A stretch of 64,000 bases of DNA. Origin: Chelydra serpentina (taxonomy: Eukaryota > Chordata > Testudines > Chelydridae). The stretch lies in contig JBAIAC010000007.1 in assembly GCA_037349315.1 (NCBI GenBank), forward strand, positions 9,858,001 to 9,922,000, given 5' to 3'. A program made the position numbers and the translations under genes. Below the pieces are notes generated by a model that saw only the letters and a program-made list of their open reading frames with translations, did no database searches and was not told the origin of the DNA. Below, in pieces: positions 44,418 to 54,480 of this stretch (positions within the stretch are counted from its first letter, which is position 1; every line of letters begins with the position of its first letter).

Positions 44418-45666
44418 ATGTTGATAAATGCAAAGCAGCACACTTCAAAGGGTAAAATTTAAACTACTCATACACTTTACAGGATTCTAAATTCATTGCA
44501 TCAACTCAAGAAAGGAGTCACCATAAACAGGTCAATAAACATCTCTGCTCGGCATGTAGCTGCAGTCAAAACAAACAAAATGTTAAGTTCCATAATAAAT
44601 GGAATGGTGAACAATATGGAGAATATTACTACTTTGCATAAATCAGTGGTGCAACCTCATCTGGAATATCGTGCACAATACTCATCATCCCATCTGAAAT
44701 ACGAGAGTGCAGAATGAGAGGAAGTCAGAGAAGGGCAGCAAAAATGATCAAGGGCCTGGAAAAACTTACATGAAGAAAGATTTAAAAGTTTGGGATTGTT
44801 CAGCGTAGAGATGAATACGAGCGGATGTGACAAAAGTATATAAAATAATGCCTGGCACAGAGAAAGGTAGATCAGGAACTTCTGTTCTCCCTGTCTCATA
44901 ACAAAAGAACAAGGGGAAATTAAATTAAATTATGAGGTGGGAAATTCAAAACCAATAAAAGGAAATACTTTTTCACAAGATGCATAATTAAACTGTAGAA
45001 TGCATTGCCAAAGAAAATCATTGAGGCCAAACCTTTAACATTCAAAAGGGGATTGGACATTTATATGGACAGCAAGAGTAGAAGGGATATAAACCTCACA
45101 TTTCAGGCCTTGAACCAAACTCTACCTATTAGAGATCAAATTGAGACCTAGTGTACAGGGCTTGTTAACCCACATCTGCTTACTGTGGGGATCTTACCCT
45201 CAAAGGCCACTGTCAGAAACAGCGGACTGGGCTAGATGGACCACAAGTCTGTTCCAGCATGGCAATACTTGTGTTACTACGCGGCTGATTTTGGCATCTC
45301 AAAGGGTAGAGCTTGGGACAGTAACACTCCCCGCCCCGCCCGCCACCTCACGTCTAAGATGGGAAATGTACATCTAGCACAAGGAGACAGGAAGAACAAT
45401 GTTCTAGTACAGGATTAAGCCTTTAGTTCTGGGGAAGGGATGATGTATGGTAAAAGCCTCCAGCATAGATGATAAAACGGGGTGTGGGATAGGAGGGTAG
45501 AGGCCTCCATCACATGGGGCTAGTGTAAGAGGGGTGGGGGAAAAGTAAGGAGGATGGGCTTCCAGAAAGGGGTAGAGTGGAATGGGGAAATGAGACTCCT
45601 ACACAGAGTAGATGGGAGAGTGAGCTCCTTGCAAAGGGAAGATGGAGGGGAACTCTTGGGTGAGAG

Positions 45667-45849
45667 CAGTAGCGTAGCCAGGGTGGGAGCAGCCGCTCCC
45701 CCACTGAGCAAAAGCGGTGCCTTTTTTGAACTCTTTTGCGCCTACGCTGCAGCCAGAGCGGAGCTTGTTTTTTTTTTTTCTCCCGTCACTTTTTGCTCCA
45801 CTTTTTTTAGCTCTGCTCCCCCTGTGCTCTAAACCTGGCTACGCCACTG
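45667..45849. mobile_element. Non-autonomous hAT transposon, 183 bp
   Basis: The ends CAGTAGCGTAGCCAGG and CCTGGCTACGCCACTG are inverted copies. Flanks GGTGAGAG (45659-45666) and GGTGAGGT (45850-45857) match at six of eight bases. The interior matches the element at 15924-16134 (CCTACGCTGCAGCCAGAGC in both). Confidence 0.9.
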
Positions 45850-46239
45850 GGTGAGGTCGAGAAAAACCTCCAACACCACTGAGCTAGGTAGGATGAATGC
45901 AGATGAGACGATGGAAAGAGGGAGATTGATCATCCAGCATATGAGATTGTGGATTGGGGGGATGAGCACAGGGCGGGTGGGATTTGTGTGGGAGGACAGC
46001 ATCCAGTGCAGGAGGGATGGAGTGAGATTTGGAAGTGGGGGAGAGCATACAGCACAGGAGGGTGGGGTTTTGGGAGGAGCCTCCAGTGTAGGGGGGTGCA
46101 GGGTGGAGCTGGGAGGGAAGGAGCCTCGAGTGCAGGTAGGATAGGGTGGGATTTGAGGAGCGGGTGATCCTCCCTCCCATGCAGACACTAGGATAGGGTG
46201 GGGTCTGGTAGGGCGATTGGGTACCCTCCCATTTGGACA

Positions 46240-46363
46240 TAGAGTGACCAGATGTCCCGATTTTATAGGGACAGTCCTGATTTTTGGGTCTTTTTCTTAT
46301 ATAGGCTCCTATTATCCCCCACCCTCTGTCCCAATTTTTCACACTTGCTGTCTGGTCACCCTA
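46240..46363. mobile_element. 124-bp MITE, second copy, reverse orientation
   Basis: The ends TAGAGTGACCAG and CTGGTCACCCTA are inverted copies. Flanks TTTGGACA (46232-46239) and TGTGGACA (46364-46371) match at seven of eight. It is the reverse complement of the copy at 39220-39343 and has the same length. The 8-bp duplication points to hAT. Confidence 0.9.
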
Positions 46364-46399
46364 TGTGGACAGGATAGGGGGGAGGGGGGCGACCCGCCT

Positions 46400-47480
46400 G
46401 TGCGGGCAGGACAGGGAGGGGGATGGGGAAGATTCTCCCCTGCGGATAGGACAGGGTGGATCTGGGATGGGGTGAGGGTGACTCTCCCGTGCGGGCAGGA
46501 CAGGGTGGGGTCTGGGAGGGGGCCGGGAGGTGACCCGGGAGGTGACCCGCCCGTGCGGGCAGGACAGGGTGGATCTGGGAGGAGGCGGCATTTGGGAAGC
46601 CAGGAGCCGCCCGCCATGCATTGGCCGCGGCAGCAGCAGCAGCAGCAGCAGCAGGGCCGGGACCGCTGGCCGCCGCGGGGGGAGGGGTCCGGCTCCGTGC
46701 GGTCGCGGAGGAGCCGAGCGGCGGCAGCAGCAGGCGCGGCGGGGCGGAAGTCCTTTGTTGCAGCAGCAGAGGGAGCAGCGCGGGCGGCTCCGACCTCCTC
46801 GGCCGCCGCTTCGGCCCCGCGCGGAGCCCCCCGGCCCCTGCTGGCCGCGCGGCGGGTAAGTGGGGTGCGGGCCCCGCCGGGCGTAGCGGGAAGGCTGCCC
46901 TGCGCCGGGGCCGGGCCGGGGAGCGCGGCGGGAGCGGCCCCAGCCCGGGACGCGGCGCCCGATGCACGCCCGGGGCAGGGTGCGTGGCGGCCGGCGGGAC
47001 GGGCAGCCGCGGCTGGGGCGGGGGGCAGCGCCGGGCTCGGGGGAAGGGGCGCCAGCAGGCGAGCGGAGGATCCGGCGTGCGCGCAGCGGCTGGCGCCCGC
47101 TTGCAGCAGCAGCAGCAGCTCCTCCATCGGCGGGAGGTGGGAAGTGACGGGGGCGCGGGCTGCGGCCGCCCCGGCCCGGCTGCGCCGTGGCACATGAGCG
47201 TGTGAGCCCCCCCCCTCGGCCGCAACATGTCTAGGGGAGGTGGGACTAGCCCTGCCCGGGGCTTTCCGGCGGTGCCCACCGACAGCCGCCGCGGGGACCT
47301 TCCTGCCCGTAGCCGTGAGCGCCATGTGGCCTGGACCGAGCGGACACCGGCCGCTCTTGGGGAGAAAATAAACTAACAACAAGACGCCACCCGCAGCAAA
47401 ACCCCCTCGGCCTAAAGGCTTCCGCGCCGGCCGCCTGACACACCCGGGGGATAATTTACCCGGGGCCGCTTGTAGGTCAA
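46400..47480. promoter_or_regulatory. ZBTB1: CpG-rich block, probable ZBTB1 promoter and first exon
   Basis: About 1.1 kb rich in CG dinucleotides. On the plus strand GCGG/GTAAGTGGGG makes a strong splice donor with the intron starting at 46856. The matching acceptor would be the T-rich tract and CACAG ending at 59165, just before the ZBTB1 start codon. A (CAG)8 run lies at 46631-46654 within the likely exon or promoter. Long ORFs on both strands here (for example 46339-47967) result from GC richness. Confidence 0.65.
46631..46654 (+). repeat. (CAG)8 trinucleotide run in the ZBTB1 CpG block
   Basis: Eight perfect CAG units, about 200 bases upstream of the candidate splice donor. If transcribed it lies in the 5' UTR. 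A shorter run, CAGCAGCAGCAGCAG, lies at about 47104-47118. Confidence 0.95.
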
Positions 47481-49044
47481 TAACAGTCCCTGGTCGTGAC
47501 TGTTTCAGAATCACTGTGCCCAGCTGCTGCTGTGCTCTGACCCCTGCGGGAGGCGTCTTGGCCACGGCCATGCCTGCATGCAGAGGCGGGCCTGCCCAGA
47601 AAGATTTTGAAGCCTGCCCTGCTAAGAGGTGCCTTGCCACCTTCCTCCCTCTGTGAAAGAATTGAATCCTAAATGCCATCAGTCCCAGACAGAGCTGGCC
47701 AGGCCCTTTGCGCTTTAATGCTGCGTCTGAGCTATTTTCTTGGGGGCAGGTGAAAAAAATTATTCTCTGGCAGATAGAAGTGACTTTTGAGGCTGGGGCA
47801 GTAAGTTCTGGGTTACAGTTCCTTGTCTGCTCCCTTTGCTGTTGGTGATGGAATCCCAACCTAGCCACTGTTCCATCGTCATGGAAGTTAAAGCTGCACC
47901 TGCAGCATTGCCCATAAAAATGGACAAATGCTGGCTGTCGTAAAAGGATACGTCCAGAGACGGACAAAGCGCAAGATGCATCAGCTGGCTGTATTGTCCA
48001 GCTTTTTCCAATTAAGTAGTTGTAGGTTTCCTATAAAATGGAGTCAGCATTTTAAAAAGCAGAGGGTGGTTACAGTCCTTTCAAGCTAGTGGTTGATGTC
48101 CTCATTAAGAGAGAAATCAGATGCTGCCCCCAGCCCAGAGCCCCCTCCCGCACCCAAACTCCCTCCCAGAGCCCGCGCCCCCTCTTGCATCTCATCCCCA
48201 GCCCTATACCAGAGCCTGCACCCCCAGCCGGAGCTCGCACCCCCTCCTGCACCCCAACCCCCTGCCCCAGCCCGGTTAAAATGAGTGAGTGAGCAAGGGT
48301 GGGGGAGAGCGAGCTACAGAAGGAGGGAGGATGGAGTGAGCGGGGACGGGACAAGAGTGTTTGGTTTTCTGCAGTCAGAAAGTTAGCAACCCTACCCAGA
48401 ACAGGACTCCTGAACTGCACCCCAAGAAGAATCCCAGGACTCTTTCTTTCTTAGCTGTTGAGGTTGGGCATCTCACCAGGGTTGCTGCAGACTTCACTTG
48501 TTTATATTGAGAGAAAACAAGGGCACATTTTTTGTACTGGCCAATACATTTAGGGTGAAATCCTGGCTTCCTTGAAGTCCATGGCAAAACTCCTATTGAC
48601 TTCAATAGTGCAAGGATTTCACTCTCCATCTTCTGGAAAATGTTTCAAGTTCTGTTTTATCACAGTAGTTCACAAGGGAATTCTGCAAGTCCATTTTTAA
48701 AATGTTGTCCATGGCAGATACTTGACCGGGTAGGCATGGTTGTGAGTCCAGAGGCAGTATATGGGCACAACAGCTGATAAGTAACTTGCATGGAGATCAT
48801 TTCTGTCCTCAGGATGAATGTCTCCCTGCGATTGTTCATGTCCTCTAATGTTTTTTCTTCACAGTTTTGTGTGAACATTTGTATACCCTTTAGCACCACC
48901 TATACTTCAGTATATCCCATAACACACTTATTTCACTTAATTCAGATTTTAGCTAATTTATTTATATCAGAAAAAAATGTGCTCTAAGTAGACTCATAGA
49001 TCCATACAATTTAAGGCCAGAAGACATCATTTGATCATCTAGTC
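47481..49044. other. Intronic DNA; C-rich repeat at 48120-48275
   Basis: At 48120-48275 a C-rich stretch repeats modules like CAGAGCC...CACCCC about every 20-30 bases (CCCAGCCCAGAGCC, CCAGAGCCCGCGCCCC, CCAGAGCCTGCACCCC). I recognise this as the interior of a turtle DNA-transposon family, but the ends are not clear. Nothing else was recognised. Confidence 0.45.
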
Positions 49045-49311
49045 CAGCGGTTCTCAAACTATGGGTCGGGACCCCAAAGTGAGTTGGGACCCAATTTTAA
49101 TGGCGTCACCATGGCTGGCTTAGACTTCCTGGGGTCCGGGGCCCGAGCCCCGCCACCTGGGGCCCAGGCCCAAGGGCTTCAGCCCTGGGTGGCAAGGCTC
49201 AGGTTACAGGGGGCTCAGGTGGGCTCAGACTTCAGTCCCCCCTCCTGGGGTCGTGTAGTAATTTTTGTTGTCAGAAGGGGGTTGCGGTGCAATGAAGTTT
49301 GAGAATCCCTG
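49045..49311. mobile_element. Non-autonomous hAT transposon, 267 bp
   Basis: The ends CAGCGGTTCTCAAACT and AGTTTGAGAATCCCTG are inverted copies, with a perfect 8-bp duplication ATCTAGTC (49037-49044 and 49312-49319). Interior GC-rich, non-coding. Confidence 0.94.
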
Positions 49312-49528
49312 ATCTAGTCTTCCTTCTGTATATCAGAGGCCATTACATTTTATCCATCTACCCCTGTGTTAAGTCTAATAATTTGTGTTTGACTGAAGCA
49401 TAACTTCCAGAAAGGCAGCTAGGCTTGATTTGAAGACATTAGGAGATGGATAATCCACTGAAGTAGTTTACTGTACATGCAGCTTGAGGTCATAAGTCAG
49501 GGTACTGGAAGAATTCTGAATATGAAGG

Positions 49529-49949
49529 AAATAAGAAAGAAAAACTTGTAGCACCTTAGAGACTAACAAATTTATTTCAGCATAAGCTTTCGTGGGTTAA
49601 TACCCACTTCATCGGATGCATGGAATGAAATACACTGTAGACAGATATTTATACAGTCAGAGAAACATGATAAGGTCCAGGTGTATAGACCAATCTTAAG
49701 AGGCTAATTAGTTGAGAGGAAACATGACAGCAGGGGAAGAAAAAACTTTTGAAGTGATAAACAAGATGGTATACACAGGTATAAATATCTGTCTACAGTG
49801 TATTTCATTCCATGCATCCGATGAAGTGGGTACTAACCCACGAAAGCTTATGCTGAAATAAATTTGTTAGTCTCTAAGGTGCTACAAGTTTTTCTTTCTT
49901 ATTTTCGTTTTGCTGACACAGACTAACACGGCTACTACACTTAAACCTA
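49529..49949. mobile_element. Penelope-like element remnant arranged as a hairpin
   Basis: Two 124-base arms, 49531-49654 and 49779-49902, are inverted copies with one mismatch by eye, around a 124-base spacer. The right arm continues to CGGCTACTACACTTAAACC. A perfect 12-bp target duplication TGAATATGAAGG flanks the element (49517-49528 and 49950-49961). PLE insertions commonly carry inverted terminal sequence like this. The right arm has a hammerhead-like core at 49818-49845. No RT or GIY-YIG coding sequence is present. Confidence 0.8.
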
Positions 49950-49961
49950 TGAATATGAAGG

Positions 49962-51530
49962 CTTATTTAAAAAAATACTTTGTGCTAAATTTGGTGTCAG
50001 GATTTTTTCCTGCTAGTTTGTTTTCCTTAATATAAAAAAAAATAAAAAAATCATGGTTGTTAATACATTGCCTAATACAGAACATATTTGTGCAAGGGTA
50101 TAGTAAATTGTATCAGTTAAGTAACGGTAACTAGGAATTTCCACAAAAATCATTGCGGCTGAGAAGTCAGTTTACCACTGTGTCAGCTTTCTTTTATGCT
50201 TTTACTCTGTGGACCTGATCCAAAGCCTTTTTAAGTCAGTGGCAAGATTTCAGGGCTTTAGATCAAACCTTATGTCCTTAACTCTTTAATGCACTGTGCT
50301 CATATTGTGAATATATAAAATGTCTGCATCTTTGATGCTCTCAGCCATCAACTGAGAGTCAGATTTCAGCTGCTATTTCCCTTATATGTGGAAAGGGATG
50401 CTGTATCATCAGAAGAGATCTTAATACCGATATGGGATTGATGGCGTAAATGATTGGCAATTTGGTGATTTTTAGAATCTTCTATCTCTTTCACTGGTTC
50501 AGATCCAGTCTAGGTAGCAGTTGAAATCTGTTGTGATCTAAACGCTGTTCATAGCCTATTTTCAATTAATTGTTAGTCTTAGTACAGCTCTTAATGAACA
50601 GGTGTCCACATCATAGAAAACAACATCACAACTAGTAGTCCTGTTGACAGGCCATGGCTGAGGGTGACATTCACCATCCTCACAAATAGCCCAAGTAACT
50701 GTGCTTATCGTGTATATCTCTAGAGGGTACTTCACATCCTCTATTTGTTTTTTCTATCATGTGGCCCCTCTACAGCGTGCAAGTATGGTGACCACTTGCT
50801 CAGCTCTAGCCCCTGCTTACCCAAACATACATAGATTTCCCATTTAACGCACTGGCCTTTTACACCAAAGTTAATTTCACCCTCAAGGGGCAAAGTGTCT
50901 AAAATATCTTCTCCTCTGTAGAAGTGATCCCCAAGGTCAGGGTTGAGATATGGTGGCAGAGTGGTGTGGAAAAATTTGCATTGTCATGGCCCATGGTATA
51001 TTGATCTGTTTTGTGGATACATAGGAGACTTGATTCTTCTGGGTTTTCAGTATATCACTTTCCATTAGTACTACATTCAGAGCTTTCATTTATTTTATTT
51101 TGTCCCATCTGATCTTGGTTTCCACAGAAAAGCAGCCAGCAGCTACGTCTGTGAGATTTCCATTTTTGCCTGCTCAGCAGTGAAAATGCTGGGTTCTGAA
51201 AACCACCTACTAATTTTAGGGGCCCAAATGCTCCTAAATCCTAAAGTCTGTGGTACTTTTTTTTTTTTTTTTTTAGAAAACATACGAATGTCAACAGGAA
51301 CTTTGCCAAGGTCTCTACATTTTAAAATTTAAAAAGTTTTAGGAACGTTTTATATCTTTAGTTTAAAAACTTTTTAAAATCTATGCCATAACAAAGCATG
51401 CAGTTATACTGGATACTTGTTCTTTTCAGTTAGAAGGCTTTTGACCGAAGCATGTAGATATTTGATATAGCTGTATAGCTTGTTTTGTTTTTATATATGC
51501 CACATTAACAGTAGATACTGACTATAACAA
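49962..51530. other. Intronic DNA, no recognised feature
   Basis: AT-rich DNA with a poly-T run near 51258-51276. No ORF, RNA gene or transposon terminus was recognised. Confidence 0.5.
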
Positions 51531-52669
51531 TGCCGCCTCTGGTGGGACACTACTGAGAGTATAATTTCAGGACAAATTGCTTAGAGAAGGGCAGTTACAG
51601 CCCAAAGCTGGAGTTCCTTTACTATTAAGACAAACCAAACCAGCCAAACGGAGAGGACTTCGGTCTCACCGCACTGGCTAACCAGAAGTCATATAAGCAA
51701 TTCCCTCAGACACTCCAGTTTTCCAGTATCATCACCAGCGCCACTCCTTAAGGGGATAAATGGTTATGAAAACCAATATCCCAGTAAAAGAAAAAAGGTT
51801 CTCCTGATCCCAAAGGACCAAGCCCCAGACCTAGGTCAATATACCAGTCAGATCTTACTCATAAATCACCTGTTGCCAATCTTTTAGAATGTAAAATCTA
51901 AAAGTTTATTCATAAAAAGAAAGAAATATAGATGAGAGCTCCAATTGGTTAAATGAAATTAATTACATACAGTAATGGCAAAGTTCTTGGTTCAGGCTTG
52001 TAGCAGTGATGGAATAAACTGCAGGCTCAAATCAAGTCTCTGGAGTACATCCACAGATTTGGATGGGTCATTCAGTCCATTGTTCAGAGCTTCAGTTTGT
52101 AGCAAAGTTCCTCCAGAGGTAAGAAGCAGGATTGAAGACAAAATGGAGGGGTTTCCAGGACCTTGTATATCCTCTGCCATGTGGAAGGACCCCTTTGTTC
52201 TTACTGTGGAAAATCACAGTAGCAAGGTGGAGTTTGGAGTCACATGGGCAAGCCACATGTCCATGCATGGCTCAGTTCTTTACAGGTAGAGCAGCCGTTG
52301 CTCACATGCAACCTTGAACATTCCCAGGAAGGCTCCTCATATGTGGATTGGAGTCTCCCAAGGCCCATTGTCAGTTAAGTGTTTCTTGATTGGGCACTTA
52401 ATCTGAAGAGTTCCTTCAGAATAAGCTGTCCAAATGCTTCACTGGTGCAGCTTAGAATCAAACACATTGAGATATAAGTACATAGCCAATATTCATAACT
52501 TCAAATACAAAAATGATACACACACAGAGACAGAATAATCATAATCAGCAAATTACAACGTTTTCATAGACACCTTACTTGACCTCCTTTGTACAAGATT
52601 TGGTGCAACTATAGGACATTGGTTGCAACAATGATCTATACAGTCACAGTTAATGTCAAAAACGTCACA
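51531..52669 (-). mobile_element. Probable solo LTR of a turtle LTR retrotransposon or ERV
   Basis: On the minus strand it starts TGTGACGTTTTTGACATTAA and ends CAGAGGCGGCA, TG...CA ends. It contains on that strand an AATAAA (GTTTATTCATA on plus, near 51904) that could be the LTR polyadenylation signal. No internal gag or pol sequence is attached, so it is likely a solo LTR from recombination. No clean target duplication was found. The family is recalled, not searched. Confidence 0.6.
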
Positions 52670-53080
52670 CTGACAATATCATATCTGTAAATATCAATTC
52701 AAAATAAAAGGGAAAATTCTAATGGGAGAAAAATGGGAACTGAATAGTGTCTGGCAGCATCAAAGTAAAAAGCAGAAAGGTAAAATGAGAGTACTGTGAT
52801 GATTATAAATTTAAAATTACAGTGAAATTACCTGATCAGAAATTACACTAGAAATGTCTTTATATACTTTTACTTTATCTTCAGCTTGAAAATGCTATAT
52901 GAACTTGTGTCCGTGGTGGTGCTTTGCCCCCATGCTGGCACAAGTCCCAAGAGTAGCTTTTTAATGTGTCTTTTTACTGAATATCAAATAGAAAAATATT
53001 TCTTATAGACAATGTTCCTGACACTGCGAACAGAGATGATGACGTTCTCTGTCCAAGTGATTTTGTAATCTACAATAACT

Positions 53081-53198
53081 ATGGTTTCCCATATTGGTTG
53101 GATGTATTCCTGGAGGTTTCATCACATGACATAATCTTTAATTAAAGAATGTAGTTCCTGGAGACTCCAGGACAATCCTAGAGGGTTGGTAACCCTAA
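53081..53198. mobile_element. 118-bp MITE with perfect 8-bp duplication
   Basis: A perfect duplication CAATAACT lies at 53073-53080 and 53199-53206. The ends (ATGGTTTCCCATATTGG and GGGTTGGTAACCCTAA) are diverged inverted copies. The centre has an AATCTTTAATTAAAGAA palindrome. The 8-bp duplication suggests hAT. Confidence 0.75.
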
Positions 53199-53244
53199 CA
53201 ATAACTCAAACAGTGCAGTTTAATTACTATTACACACAAAGAAT

Positions 53245-53440
53245 TAAGTTAAAAGAACTTTATTAAGGCGCAAAGTCAAACACTCAAAGGTTAGGAAATG
53301 CCAGTATTAAGGTTGCCTGTGAATCTTAATTCATTTCTCCTTGTGCATGTGCATTCAGATACAGACTTTAAACATATGATCACATACTATTTTTTCCACG
53401 GACCCCTGCCTCATTCAGTGCACAGGATGGACAGTGCTCA
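53245..53440 (+). repeat. Inverted repeat, left arm
   Basis: Contains AAAAGAACTTTATTAAGG, AAGGTTGCCTGTG and CCACGGACCCCTGCCTCATT. It matches, reversed, 54298-54480. The two arms are diverged but collinear over about 190 bases. Confidence 0.75.
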
Positions 53441-53675
53441 CTTAATGAACCACTATTCAATGTTTGTTTTCTCCTTGTTTTCAATGTGTGGCTCTAATAA
53501 GCCTTATTTCCTGTACATCATTCAAACCCCGCACTGAAGACAGAATTACTAATTTTCCTCATGGTTTTTCTGTGGCACATATCACTATAGTATCTGAGTA
53601 AATAAACATTAATTAATCTTCATAACACCCCAGTAAGGTGAGGGGTGCTGAGGCACAAAGATTGAGTTTAAAATA
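53441..53675 (+). repeat. Unclassified and MIR-like sequence left of a small transposon
   Basis: TATCACTATAGTATCTGAGTA (53580-53600, also at 56355-56375) followed by CTTCATAACACCCCAGTAAGGTGAGG and GCTGAGGCACAAAG resembles the start and central core of MIR-type SINEs. Decayed. Confidence 0.45.
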
Positions 53676-53893
53676 CAGGTCTGTCGCATCTTATGCGGGG
53701 GTTACGTTCTGCGCTGAGCGCGTAAAGCGAAAAACCGCGTATGTTGAGACTCCATTGAGTTGAATGGCGGACGGAATTGCCCGCAGTACCGATGCCGTTT
53801 TAAAATGGTTATTTTTCTTTTTTTTCCTGTTTTTGGCGACCGCGCAAAGCCGAAATCGCGCAAGTTAAATGCGCGTAAGACGCGACAGACCTG
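53676..53893. mobile_element. 218-bp DNA transposon with CAGGTCTGTCGC ends
   Basis: The ends CAGGTCTGTCGCATCTTA and TAAGACGCGACAGACCTG are inverted copies over about 24 bases. TA precedes the left end and GA follows the right, compatible with a mutated TA duplication. The CG-rich ends with GGTTACGTTCTGCG are like pogo/Tigger-type mariner elements. Non-coding. Confidence 0.7.
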
Positions 53894-54195
53894 GAGTCAC
53901 TAATTTTGGGAATCCAGTTTGTAATGATTAGGGCCTAATTTTTCAGAGCACTTAGCATTATACAGCAAAGCACAACTCTCACTGAGTTCAGTGGCAGCTG
54001 TGAGGGCTCCACACTGCCCCTGGATATTTATGTTGGGCACCCAGAAAAGGAGGAACACACAGTTAGTGACCACCTGTGATGTGACTGGCTTAGCATCATG
54101 TAGGAACTCTATGGCAGAGGCAGGGATAGAATTCAGTTTCCCAGGGAAGCATTCAACTCCCTTAACCACGGGACTGTCCTTTTTCTTCCTGCAAT
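53894..54195. repeat. MIR-like SINE core, decayed
   Basis: CACACAGTTAGTGACC, then GGCAGAGGCAGGGATAGAATT and CTTAACCACGGGACTGTCC follow the order of the MIR 3' half (removal of prior bases, accuracy uncertain). It probably continues the piece left of 53676. Confidence 0.45.
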
Positions 54196-54297
54196 TCCCT
54201 GCCTCATTTAATCTACAACACACACTTTCCCACTAATGAAGCAAGGATCCTACAGACATTTCAGTATACAACCCTGATTCCTAGAACAGAGCCACAT

Positions 54298-54480
54298 CTT
54301 GAGCACTGAATGAGGCAGGGGTCCTGTGGAAAAAAATAGTTTGAGATTATTTAATTAAAGACTGTATCATAATGTATATGGACAAGGGGGCTGAGCTAAG
54401 ATTGCACAGGCAATCTTAATTCTGGGCTGTCCTAAATTTTGAGTGCTTGACTAGGCAACTTTAATGTTCTTTTAACCTAG
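54298..54480 (-). repeat. Inverted repeat, right arm
   Basis: Reverse-complement partner of 53245-53440: AATGAGGCAGGGGTCC, CACAGGCAATCTTAAT and TTTAATGTTCTTTT match the left arm in reverse order. The two arms bracket about 860 bases. Confidence 0.75.

Larger units (their letters stand above)
43618..45285 (+). mobile_element. CR1 LINE, diverged, interrupted by two insertions
   Basis: Start: a reverse transcriptase segment readable as VDKEPIDIIYLNFHKTFDN near 43630. Middle: AATGATTTGGAAG (44063), GGTGAATGGGCAAC (44182) and ATGTTGATAAATGCAAAG (44418). Later RT C-terminal sequence with SVVQPHLEYRAQY (44496-44717). End: 3' part with GACTGGGCTAGATGGACC (45225) and CAGCATGGCAATACTTGTGTTAC. It is interrupted by an L2-like tail at about 43795-44000 and by a reverse CR1 at 44221-44417. 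Confidence 0.82.
45440..46600. repeat. Degenerate G-rich minisatellite, units of about 55-70 bp
   Basis: Recurring blocks such as AGCCTCCAGTG...AGGGTGGGA, and towards the right TGCGGGCAGGACAGGGTGG (46482, 46554 and near 46400). Spacing of recognisable blocks is about 55-70 bases and units decay from right (similar) to left (diverged). Two hAT elements (45667-45849 and 46240-46363) interrupt it. The long ORFs on the minus strand (45829-46342, 46339-47967) follow from this repeat and are not genes. Confidence 0.65.

Noticed and set aside
45440..46600. CRISPR-like array
   Set aside because: Units are contiguous and degenerate with no unique spacers, and the genome is a vertebrate; this is a minisatellite.
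46339..47967. 542-codon minus-strand ORF across the ZBTB1 CpG block
   Set aside because: It runs through a MITE end, the minisatellite and the CpG block; composition is Pro/Ala/Arg/Gly from GC richness, without any domain.
51975..52289. 104-codon ORF
   Set aside because: It lies in the probable LTR and has no retroviral or cellular similarity.
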